64,000 nucleotides of DNA from NCBI GenBank assembly GCA_032622095.1, contig CP136066.1:146843559-146907558 (forward strand), read 5' to 3'. A model generated the notes under the pieces. The model saw nothing but the letters and a program-made list of their open reading frames with translations. It searched no databases and had not been told where the DNA came from. The DNA comes from Siphonodentalium dalli. Lineage: Eukaryota > Mollusca > Scaphopoda > Gadilida > Siphonodentaliidae. Shown piece after piece: positions 46,833 to 56,028 of the stretch. The position numbers and the translations under genes were made by a program. The stretch's first letter is position 1, and each line of letters opens with the position of its first letter.

Positions 46833-48405
46833 CCACCAACAACAACAACAACAACAACAGCCACCAAGCGACATAACATCCTGCTTTAATGATCCAATGG
46901 CCAATGTCCATGAAGATTTTATTTTCAAGCATCCATTCACGGCATGTGTAAGTGGACCTACATCTTGTGGTAAGACATACTTCGTGAAAACCTTGCTACA
47001 AAAGTCTGCCTCAAAAATATCACCCGCACCTGACAGAATAATATGGTTTTATAAATATTGGCAGCCCCTATATGACGAATTAAAGTATACAGTCACCCCT
47101 CAGGTCAACTTTATACGAGGAATACCAGCAAACTTGGATTCTCTTATCAACCCCCGGTATAAAAATCTAGTTATACTCGATGACTTGATGCAAACTTCAT
47201 CAAAAGACCAGAGAGTTAATGATTTGCATTCCGAAGGAAGTCACCATTTGAACTTATCTTTGATAAGTTTGAACCAGAATTTCTACTACAACAAAGATCC
47301 AACGCAACGACGAAATTGTCAATATTTGGTATTGTTCAATAACCCAATCGACAAGGGATTAATTTCAACATTATCAAGACAGATGTATCCTGAATGTCCT
47401 CAGCGTATGGTTCGAGAGTTTTCGGAAGCGACGAGTGAACCGTACGGTTACCTACTGGTGGATTTAAAAGCCGCAACACCGGACGCATTACGTCTGCGAC
47501 AGAATGTACTAAAAGAGGACACGAACCAACATAGGGGTGAATGGAATGGCATGAAATATAATCTCCAAAAAGACAGAGAACACCCAGATGAACAGAATGG
47601 GATGAAAAAACATACAAAAGACACTGAGACCCAGGGTCAACAGAATGCGATGAAATACGATGACAGAGAACTCCCCGGTCAGCAGAAGGGCATAACATAT
47701 AATTATATTGCGCCCCAGGGTCAACATAATGACTATACTAACGACATACGGCCACCTGGTGAGCTCGATGAAATTAATAAGAAGAACCATCAAAACAGAG
47801 ACATTCAAGAAGACATGTCGTACCCTTGTAATGAATGCGGGCTTTTGTTCGCAGATCATTATGATGTTCAGAGACACGTAAAAAACTGGTGTCAAGAAAA
47901 TAAGTTAAAACGAAAATTAACTGAGGATCCGGATGAACACGGAGCTATGTCCGAGACAAAAACAACTCTCTTCGGAGAAGATACAGATGAAGATGAACGG
48001 GGAACGCTATCAGATTCAAAAGATGGTAATGTCGTCGGTAGTAGAACGGTATTCGGTCTTAAGAAAGCTGCGCGATGTGTCAACGAGATGGACACATTCA
48101 AAAGTATGATGAAACGCGTCACCAATGATGTGAAAGAAGAAGAGAGCATTTCGGGAGATGAGAGCATGTCGGGAAAAGAGGATACCATCGACACAGATTT
48201 TGTTCTGTTTCTCAAAAGTTATAGACGATTAATAGAATACCAGTATCGATTGAAAACATCACCCATACATAACACGATCATGAAGAAAATGGTCAAACTG
48301 ACCAAACGCGGATATAATAATGAATGGGCTGCAGATGAAGCGATGAGAAAATTCAAGAAACTCTTAGCAGTAAATCTAACGGTCGAAGATTCAGACAATG
48401 ATTAA
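46597..48405 (+). CDS. zinc-finger plus P-loop packaging-type ATPase (right arm copy)
   Basis: 602 residues, the same protein as the left copy apart from two extra glutamines in the polyQ. C2H2 finger at C5, C8, H21 and H26; polyQ 34-88; Walker A GPTSCGKT at 120-127; Walker B LVILDD at 191-196; degenerate repeats about 314-380; second finger C411, C414, H427, C432; basic C-terminal tail about 533-602. An in-frame TAA at 46,594-46,596 fixes the start. Such ATPases pump DNA into capsids; two zinc fingers on a packaging-type core are unusual and could add DNA recognition (inference). Intact reading frames in both arms imply recent origin or continued constraint. Confidence 0.75.
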
Positions 48406-48410
48406 ATTTC

Positions 48411-48416
48411 AATAAA
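48411..48416 (+). terminator. polyadenylation signal, right ATPase gene
   Basis: AATAAA beginning 5 bases after the stop codon, mirroring the left arm. Confidence 0.6.
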
Positions 48417-49096
48417 CTTCATCAACATGTTATTCTCGTCTTCGTTATATATCTATAAGTGGGGAGGGGGGGTTTGTATAGCGAGAATGCTCCTTTAATA
48501 TTCACACACCAATATTACATAACGTCCCTTACCTCGTGTCACTTTAACATTCCACACTCCGTGTGTGCATTATCCCCCTTTAAGTATGTCATAGCATGGG
48601 TACATGTAAGATAATATAACACTATGACCATGTCTGTATCTGTTGTTGGTAAGATGTGAAATATAAATTTCAGTTCATTCGTGTAATAATTTCGTATATG
48701 TTCAACGCTCTTCATTCGTAAGAGTAATTATGACCTCCGGCTTCGTGTCGATTGTGTACTGAGCTGACACCGGGGATAAATTGACCAATGACTGCTATTG
48801 TACTGAGCTGACACCGGGGATAAATTGACCAATGACTGCCATTGTATCCTTTGACAGATATGCGTGCGCAGACTCGTTTGATGTTCGCTATCGCATTACT
48901 ATGTTTTAATAGCCGAGCCTTCATTTCTCGGCTGACTCTCTTACCGACAAGACCTGTCTACACAGTACTTCTCCGGCAGACTATTCATCCACTGGTAGGC
49001 CTACATACAGGTATGCCCTAAATAATGGACTGCTTAACCACAGCAGAATTATAGGTAACTTTTCAGGAGTTAGTCGGAAATATGACTTGCATCGGA

Positions 49097-49172
49097 AATA
49101 AAATCTTCATGGACATTGGCCATTGGATCATGAAAGCAGGATGTTGTTGTTGTTGTTGTTGTTGTTGTTGTG
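49097..49172 (-). pseudogene. fragment of the ATPase gene, inverted (right arm)
   Basis: Mirror image of 43,157-43,229, with nine rather than eight CAA/TTG units. Same partial copy of the polyQ-to-DFIF coding region in the orientation opposite to the arm's gene. Confidence 0.8.
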
Positions 49173-50097
49173 GCTTAACCTGCACATTATGTATTTTTCT
49201 AAACATAGAACATGTCTGAACCTATCATTGGCACAATAGCAGTGATATAATGTTACATCATCGGTGCTACCTGGAGTTTTCGGCATACAAAATGATCGTA
49301 AGTGTGACTGGAGTGATAAGGGGTTATTACGTAATGTTGTTATAACAATGTGATCAAAGCAATTTGTATAATTGAGTGTCTCACGACCTGACTTAATATG
49401 TATGCATGTTTTATGGATAACTAATTATCGCGTGAATGACACAGTTTATCAACCTTAATTGATACTAACCCCGTTTGTTCAGACATTAAATCGATATGTT
49501 TTCTGAATACCATATAGCTGTGACCGGGGAAATAATAGAATTCATTTGGTAAAGCAAAGGTGTGAAAGACACATTGTTAACACCAATGTGGCGTGTGTGA
49601 TTGAGTGTACATCGCTCATGTTCCATGTAAAAATGGCTGAGATTAAATCATCATTCATTCAATATGACAATTCATTCTGGAGGGTTCTAATTTCACATTA
49701 CAATTTTCGACCGTTAGGGATTCAACATAGTACATTTGAATACTTCCAATAATTGACGAAAATACACACGCCTGTCATATACTCAATAACTTCATATAGA
49801 GATAAGTAAAGAATAAACGCTCTTTATTATTTATGTAAAAAGTAATGGTGTCTATTTTCAGGTATGACAATTATATGAACTGCGTCCGTTAAACACTGGA
49901 ATGTATGCATTCATACCGTTGGTCACAATGTCCAATAAAGCTATTTCTAAACATCGATTAATAAATTCATGAAAAATATTTGAACAAAAAAATAACGAAA
50001 GATATTACGCGCAAATAATTTAACATTCGATATTTTTTAATATCGAGATTATCAGAAACCGATAAACTCGTTATAAATTTTTTATTTAAACTTTTTT

Positions 50098-50291
50098 TAG
50101 AGAAATAATTTTGAGGGTTTTGATAATTTGGAAGTTTGGAAATTTTAGGGTTTTGAAATTTTTTTGGAAGTTTTTAAATTTTTTGGAAAAAATAAATTTT
50201 TGAAGTTTTGAAATTTTTTTTTTGGGTTTTGATATTTTGGGAATATTTTAGTACAAACAATTTTAGACCCCAAAGATTCTATTTTTAGATG
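50098..50291. repeat. T block: outer right copy
   Basis: Inverted counterpart of 42,037-42,230, followed by the terminal GTGACTCTAACGAGCCCCCT and ATTCTTCT. Confidence 0.85.
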
Positions 50292-50318
50292 TGACTCTAA
50301 CGAGCCCCCTATTCTTCT

Positions 50319-50324
50319 TATGGA
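50319..50324. other. 6 bp target-site duplication, right (TATGGA)
   Basis: Exact repeat of 42,004-42,009. Confidence 0.85.
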
Positions 50325-50699
50325 ATAAGTATTCATATGTACCCACGTGCCAAATATGGCAGGGTACTGTCAATTCTATTTCTGGCGATACCGTTCATCG
50401 TCTGTTATTCCGAGAATCATTTCCGATCACCAAAGCCACGGCTAACCACGGCCAGACACTTGTTATAGCGTCCGCGCATGTCCGTATATATTTCCGAATA
50501 TATATATTACTAGCAGGGTTACCCGGCGTTGCCCAGGTTAAAGTGATGTGAAACCCTCTGCATATTGTGGATATATGGTGGGAATAGAGGATACTCTTGT
50601 TCAAAGCGTTACACATATTCTCATAAATTATATATCCAAATAGCATCACAAAACATGATTCTTACACACGGAATATAAGTTGTAGCTCACCTTGTCAAT

Positions 50700-53600
50700 T
50701 CAATTTAATTACTCTTCATCATGTTAGATATCACAGAGTATGTGCATAATTACAATATAACAATACATATATTATATAGTGTGCGATGCATGAGGAGTTC
50801 TGAGTTATTATTATGTGCAAGATTGTACACAATATATATTGAAATTCAACAGTTATTTAATTCAACAACCCATGGTGGTGTCCTAACGTGGGCGGTATTG
50901 TATGCCTCAGGAGAGCCTAAAGAATGGCATAACCCTTTTAATGAATAAAGAAAGATTTTGTGTTCTCTTCCCCTTTCCCGAATTGAATAGTTCATTCAAT
51001 TTAATAATATTCGGTTTTCGGTAGAAGTAGGGTTTTATATATCTCTCTCGTAGAGTCTGCAATACAGGGCATATTAAAATTACATGGAATTCATCACCGA
51101 GTTCTAAGTTACATAGAGTACACTTTCTGTCTGAGTAATCTGAACCTACCCATGATCCCGATTCAACTGGTAAGTAGTGATTTCTGCTCCTGAACCGTAA
51201 CATGGCGGTTACTAAGTTATTGTATATACTCGATATGTATGTCTCACGACCGAAGTTTATCTTAATAATTCGGTAGAATGCATATTTATTTGATTTGGAC
51301 ATGGTGCCTCTCCATTCTTGAATAAAAACATCTTCTAGTCGTTTTTTAACATTTGTGGTGAATCGATTCAAAGAATTCAGGGACTGATCTTTCCAGATGT
51401 ATCCCATGCCAAGTTTGTTAACAGTGTGTTCTATGTTTTTGATCCATGGGTTGTTGCATTTATTATTTAAATACATTGAATATAGAACATAATACAATAT
51501 TAAAGGCATTCGATGGCATTCCATAGTTAATATTCTTCCCCAATATGACAGGGCGCGAAGTTTCAGTTTAAGGGTAATTGGGAACATGCCAGTTTCGCCA
51601 TATACAAATGCTGAGGGCGTTGAAGTTTTTAACCCCAGAAGAAATTTTAGAAACCAGAGCTCAAGTTTCTCAAAACATCTCAGATTTTCATGTGACCATA
51701 TTTCCGCCCCATATGTCATAATTGGGATGATTGATTTCTCGTATAGCTCTAAGGTTGTCATGATACTGAGTTTATTTGTTCTCATTTTGTTTAAAGCTGC
51801 GTACATAGCATTTTTTGCTTGAAGGCATCTCATGTTTCTTTCTTTCGCAAAATTACCATTTTTATGAAAGTGTGTTCCGAGATACTTGTAACTGTCAACA
51901 ACTTCGAGGTTTTGGTTTGATATGTTAAACGCAAGCTTCTTAGACGCAGGGGTAGTTCTACCAAATATCAATACTTTTGTTTTCGATGCGTTAATGTTAA
52001 GTCCCCAAGCTTTACAGTAATCGGAAAATGCGTCGAGTGCATTCTGCAGGCCGTCGCTAGAATTCGCCATTAAGGCTGTGTCATCTGCATATATGAGAAG
52101 AAAGAGTTTGGCATAAATGCCAGTATCGAAAGCGCCCAACTTTCCCACATCGATACCCTGACATCCCTTTTCGCTCATGTACTGTTCCAGGTCGTTAACA
52201 TACAGGGCATAAAGTATCGGTGATAAGTTATCTCCCTGTTTTAGGCCAATATTTGAGCAAAAATAATCTGAATGTTGGTTGTCTACGCTAACGCATAACT
52301 TAAGGTTATTGTACATCCCTTTAATGACATTTAGTACCTTCCCTGTTATATTATATCGTATAAGTTTTTCCCATAAGCCGATCCTCCAGACTGAATCAAA
52401 TGCCCTCGAGAAGTCAATTAATGCGCAATACAGTTTCTTTTTAGTGGCCTTAATTAAGTGTGTGATTGTATGGAGTGAGAATATGTGATCAACAGTCGAA
52501 TAGCCTTTTCTGAAACCTGCCTGGCTCTCTGACTGAATTTTATTTGCAGAGAGAAAACTGCATATTCGTTCACTAATGATGCTTGTGAAAAGTTTAGCCA
52601 GGCAACTCAACAGGGCTATCTTCCTGTAGTTTCCAGGGTCGCGATGATCACCTTTTCTTTTAAATAATGGCCTTATGATTCCGACCGTCCATTCTCGGGG
52701 TAATGTGCCACTATTTAAAATGAGATTGAAATAGTTCTTATACAGAGTATCAAGTTTGGGCAACGATTTGATTATGTATTCATTTGTAATTGAGTCTGCG
52801 CCTGGTGCTTTGTTAGTTTTGAGGCGCTTCGCTGCGTTATGTATTTCCTGTAATTCTATTTCTGTGTTCAAAGCGTTATTGTTAACTTGACTGAAATCGT
52901 CAATGCATATGAAGTCGTAGCGAGGAGTGTCGGGGATATTTTCTGACGCAAGTGTAGCGTCCTCGGTTCTAAAGTATTCACTGAACTCCTCTACATCCGG
53001 GGTTGGTAATTGAGATTCCCGATTGTCCATATTTTTTATTAATTTCCAAAATTCTCTACTAGAACTAACTCGTAACTCGTCTAACTTTCGTGAAATATTT
53101 CTGTTATAACGGAGTTTACAAGTCAACATAGCTTCTTTATACTTCTTGCGACAGTTAATCATTTCCTCATGATTAGCATAGTTTGGTTGTTTCTTCCATA
53201 TTTTTCGCGCTTTACGGTATCGCGTTCTTGTGTCGCAACAACTATTTGAAAACCATGGGGTCGAAGACTTTTTAGGCTGTCTTTTATTAGGAACGTTTTG
53301 AATTGTCCCATTTGTATCTGTAACCGCCTGAAATATAACGGTTTCAAGTTTACTAGTGATTTCTTCTACTTCACCCTGAGTGAGTATGGCTTTGTTTGAG
53401 TGGTCAATCATATTATTTAATTCGCTAACAGCGGTCATGTCAATATTACGCGTGAATGATTCACTAACACGACTGTCCCACTTCCTGATTGTTGGCCTGT
53501 GCCTCGTTGATTTAGCTGTGTGCTTAATTTTACTTTTTGCGGCGCTTCTAATAATAGGCTGAGTGGCCAGCAGAGGAATATTCAGGTTACAACTAAATGT

Positions 53601-55128
53601 CACGGGTGAGTGAACGTCTGAAAACAACAAATTGAATGGTTCTATGATCATTTCAGCTATGCGCTCGGTGAATCTTGGTCCGCTTATCACATAATCGATA
53701 ACGCTCACGCCGTTGGAAGTGAAACTAGAGGATTGTTCACCGAACCGCCCGTTCAATATGATTAATTGGGACTCGTCACATAAATGCATGAGTTTTGAGC
53801 CATAATTATTTGAGACGTTATCTGGATTGACTCTGATAGCTGTAATTTTGTTAATATTGTATTGCCTGATCAGTTCTGCAGTGCGGTGATTATCATTCAG
53901 GGTACCCGTCCGTGCATTGAAATCGCCTGCTAGGATAATGTTTTCATAGTTTATTTGTTTTTCAAGAACTGATATGTGCAGGTTTGCCAAAGGGTTCCCT
54001 TTAGAGTATTTAGAATTTTCAGGTGGGACATAGATGTTGCCGAATAAAAAGGCATCCCCAGTTTGATTTTCATATTTACACCAAAGTATGGTTTCACATG
54101 TGTCATGAACAGTGCTAAATTTATCTTTGAGTGTGCTGCGGACGGCTATACAGAGACCCCCCGAACGGCGACGGGCTGCCTTTTTTCTATTTTTTATAGC
54201 AATTACACTGAAATTTTCTATGATTATTAAATCAATTATGTCTGTTTTTGTTTCCTGGAACATAAGAACATCAAATTGGTTAATATATGAAACAAATTCT
54301 GGGTCACTTAATTTCGAAACAAGTCCACAAACATTCAGTGAGAGGATGTTCATTTGGGTTTCTCCCGGGCATTCCTAGAGGTGAGTGTCGACTGCCCCAG
54401 TGTCATTGGTTTCTGCAGAGGATGAGAAGTCCATATTCTGTGGTTGCGGAAAATCCACATCAAAGGTGGAGTTAGAATTCCTACCTCCCCGGTGATTTCC
54501 CCTTCCTCCTCGTGCAGACCCACGTGCTCTACCGCGTCCGCCACGCCCACGCATGTTGTCATTGGTCGGCTTCGGTTTGTAGTTCGGTGGCACGAATGTT
54601 GTTTTGTTTCCGACATTAAACATGACTGATTTTGATTGATTGACAGCTGGCTTTGGTTTCGAACTGCTCACAGTGTGATTGAGTTTTTGTTTCTGCACCG
54701 TGCGGCTATTATCAATCCTATTAGCTGCGTCCTTATTTGTCCTATAGAACGGTTTTTGTTCCGGTACGAATGGCTTATTGTCAACAAATAGTTTGTCTCC
54801 AACTAATCGCGCTTTTCGGCCACATTCGCGCTGCTCCTTCGCGATTGGGTTCAGAATTTCCATTCGATAGTTATTCATGACCCTAGGTAGCTGCTCATTT
54901 ATATAGTAGTGTGTCTGCTTCAGAGAGCCTCTTCGCTTTAGTACCAGCTCCCTATCCCTGTATTTGGTGAATTTAACCAGTATTTGTCGAGTATTATCTC
55001 TTTCGAATTTTCCTAATCGTTTTACAAACTCAAACTCAATTGTCTCCATTATCCCCATTTTTTTCTCAAGGAATTTATGCATAAGGTCTTCAGTGGTGAC
55101 AGGATCGTCTGCTTGGATCGGAGCAATT
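50700..55128 (-). mobile_element. LINE insertion with intact ORF2, 5'-truncated in ORF1
   Basis: Inserted into a HINE copy: the 4.7-5.2 kb relative reads through the site (CCTTGTC then ATTGTCATTTTG). CAATT flanks both ends and is the probable target duplication. Oriented leftward: truncated ORF1, a 21 bp gap, intact ORF2, then about 200 bp of 3' sequence ending near 50,700 in AATTAAATTGAATTG rather than poly(A). Confidence 0.75.
50907..54353 (-). CDS. LINE ORF2: endonuclease plus reverse transcriptase, intact
   Basis: 1148 residues without a stop. N-terminal AP-type endonuclease: N7 in SLNVCGL, E34 in QETK, GDFNAR from 143, D220-Y221 and SDVH at 245-248. Reverse transcriptase: NYRKIALLSCLAKLF (from about 575), QAGFRKGYSTVDHIF, ALIDFSRAFDSVW, GLKQGDNLSPILYALYVNDL and the catalytic IYADDTAL (YADD 755-758). 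A C-terminal zinc knuckle C1078, C1081, H1090, C1095 closes the protein. It nicks target DNA and copies the element RNA from the nick. GxxQGDNLSP and the C-terminal knuckle suggest an I/Nimb- or L1-like group; the clade is uncertain. All catalytic residues are present, so it may have been active recently. Confidence 0.93.
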   Translation of the reverse strand: MNILSLNVCGLVSKLSDPEFVSYINQFDVLMFQETKTDIIDLIIIENFSVIAIKNRKKAARRRSGGLCIAVRSTLKDKFSTVHDTCETILWCKYENQTGDAFLFGNIYVPPENSKYSKGNPLANLHISVLEKQINYENIILAGDFNARTGTLNDNHRTAELIRQYNINKITAIRVNPDNVSNNYGSKLMHLCDESQLIILNGRFGEQSSSFTSNGVSVIDYVISGPRFTERIAEMIIEPFNLLFSDVHSPVTFSCNLNIPLLATQPIIRSAAKSKIKHTAKSTRHRPTIRKWDSRVSESFTRNIDMTAVSELNNMIDHSNKAILTQGEVEEITSKLETVIFQAVTDTNGTIQNVPNKRQPKKSSTPWFSNSCCDTRTRYRKARKIWKKQPNYANHEEMINCRKKYKEAMLTCKLRYNRNISRKLDELRVSSSREFWKLIKNMDNRESQLPTPDVEEFSEYFRTEDATLASENIPDTPRYDFICIDDFSQVNNNALNTEIELQEIHNAAKRLKTNKAPGADSITNEYIIKSLPKLDTLYKNYFNLILNSGTLPREWTVGIIRPLFKRKGDHRDPGNYRKIALLSCLAKLFTSIISERICSFLSANKIQSESQAGFRKGYSTVDHIFSLHTITHLIKATKKKLYCALIDFSRAFDSVWRIGLWEKLIRYNITGKVLNVIKGMYNNLKLCVSVDNQHSDYFCSNIGLKQGDNLSPILYALYVNDLEQYMSEKGCQGIDVGKLGAFDTGIYAKLFLLIYADDTALMANSSDGLQNALDAFSDYCKAWGLNINASKTKVLIFGRTTPASKKLAFNISNQNLEVVDSYKYLGTHFHKNGNFAKERNMRCLQAKNAMYAALNKMRTNKLSIMTTLELYEKSIIPIMTYGAEIWSHENLRCFEKLELWFLKFLLGLKTSTPSAFVYGETGMFPITLKLKLRALSYWGRILTMECHRMPLILYYVLYSMYLNNKCNNPWIKNIEHTVNKLGMGYIWKDQSLNSLNRFTTNVKKRLEDVFIQEWRGTMSKSNKYAFYRIIKINFGRETYISSIYNNLVTAMLRFRSRNHYLPVESGSWVGSDYSDRKCTLCNLELGDEFHVILICPVLQTLRERYIKPYFYRKPNIIKLNELFNSGKGKRTQNLSLFIKRVMPFFRLS

Positions 55129-55133
55129 GTCAT
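54375..55133 (-). CDS. LINE ORF1, N-terminally truncated RNA-binding protein
   Basis: 252 residues ending 21 bp before ORF2. The first third has an RRM-like pattern (EFVKRLGKF, then RQILVKFTKYRDRELVLKRR and LKQTHYYINEQLPR) as in ORF1 proteins that package LINE RNA; the rest is basic, with an RGG-rich stretch (about 190-220: RGRGGRGRARGSARGGRGNH) and a short acidic tail. The ATG and first codons come from the target repeat, since TTGTCATTTTGTTTATC is shared with the empty relative at 4,914. The natural N-terminus is therefore missing and the visible start is accidental. Confidence 0.75.
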   Translation of the reverse strand: MTIAPIQADDPVTTEDLMHKFLEKKMGIMETIEFEFVKRLGKFERDNTRQILVKFTKYRDRELVLKRRGSLKQTHYYINEQLPRVMNNYRMEILNPIAKEQRECGRKARLVGDKLFVDNKPFVPEQKPFYRTNKDAANRIDNSRTVQKQKLNHTVSSSKPKPAVNQSKSVMFNVGNKTTFVPPNYKPKPTNDNMRGRGGRGRARGSARGGRGNHRGGRNSNSTFDVDFPQPQNMDFSSSAETNDTGAVDTHL

Positions 55134-56026
55134 TTTGTTTATCGCGATTAATCCGTCCTACCAATAAAGAACTATCTATTTATTATTTATTACTGCTTAT
55201 ATTTCAGATGTTATAACATGAACATCATAAACACATTAGTTCGCAAAAATAAAAGACGACAATTGGGTTTTACATAGAGATGTATGAATCAATATATAGT
55301 TGGTTTGACTAAGATATCATATCTCCACGAAGATACATATGTTTTAGAGAAATGACCAGGTGCTCATCTGTTCATTGTGATATATACTGGCTAATTATTC
55401 TCAGTTTAAAAGAAATATTGCTATGCCCTGTATCAGCTACATGTGCCCGACACACAGCGAATTTTTGAGTTATTTATGTTAGGCGATGAGTCTGTTCTAA
55501 AACATGAAAGATATCCTCTGTATATTGGGCAGCTATAACCTTGTCAGATGTCAGTATTGGAGGATCCTGAAAAGTCATGTACCACTGACTCCGTTTTCTT
55601 TTATCTCAGAAGAAATTATATTTGACGGCACACAGTGACCACTATTGTTGAACAGGCCTTCTATACATTTCAATATCTCTTGTAACTGTTTTGTGGAAAC
55701 TATATTGAATGGGGCAGACTCAATTGTGTTATAATATTAGCATGAGCTATTTTAACATGCACCATTATCTTCCTCGTAAGTTACCACTGTTAAAACGCCT
55801 TGGTGCCATCTCGATTGTACCCCGTGAAGTTATATATAGAACACATACAGACAGACAAATATTTGCAAATATATCTAGGCACCAAATATGACGTTTTTAA
55901 CACGCACGATTTGATTACTCGTATCATTTGAGAAGAACGTGTATGAATTTGATGTTAATTGGCACTAAACATATTTCTATCAGTTGTGGTGACCCGCCCG
56001 TCCCTATTTCGGACTCAAGCGGCGCC
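55134..56026 (+). repeat. HINE copy B body
   Basis: Colinear with 4,914-5,810 (GAACATCATAAACACATTAG, GGCTAATTATTCTCAGTTTA, CATGTGCCCGACACA) and joined to GGTGCCATCTCGATTGTACC and ACACATACAGACAGACAAAT near 55,850. No coding function. Confidence 0.6.
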
Positions 56027-56028
56027 TA

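Larger units (their letters stand above)
42010..50318. mobile_element. 8.3 kb palindromic Polinton/Maverick-like element with two divergent ATPase genes
   Basis: The whole 8,309 bp unit is one inverted repeat: arms of about 4.1 kb differ only by a few microsatellite or homopolymer lengths, small indels and rare substitutions (for example G/A near 42,410 against 49,920). It starts AGAAGAATAGGGGGCTCGTT and ends with the exact complement, giving 5'-AG and CT-3' termini, and is flanked by TATGGA duplications. Each arm carries one intact ~600-residue P-loop ATPase gene. No DNA polymerase B, integrase, protease or capsid gene is present, so replication and integration must have been supplied in trans. 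Confidence 0.8.

Noticed and set aside
42010-50318. The palindrome as a pure assembly mirror artefact
   Set aside because: The arms differ at several repeats and at least one substitution, and exact 6 bp duplications flank the whole palindrome with different outside sequence on each side. Long-read confirmation is still the decisive test.
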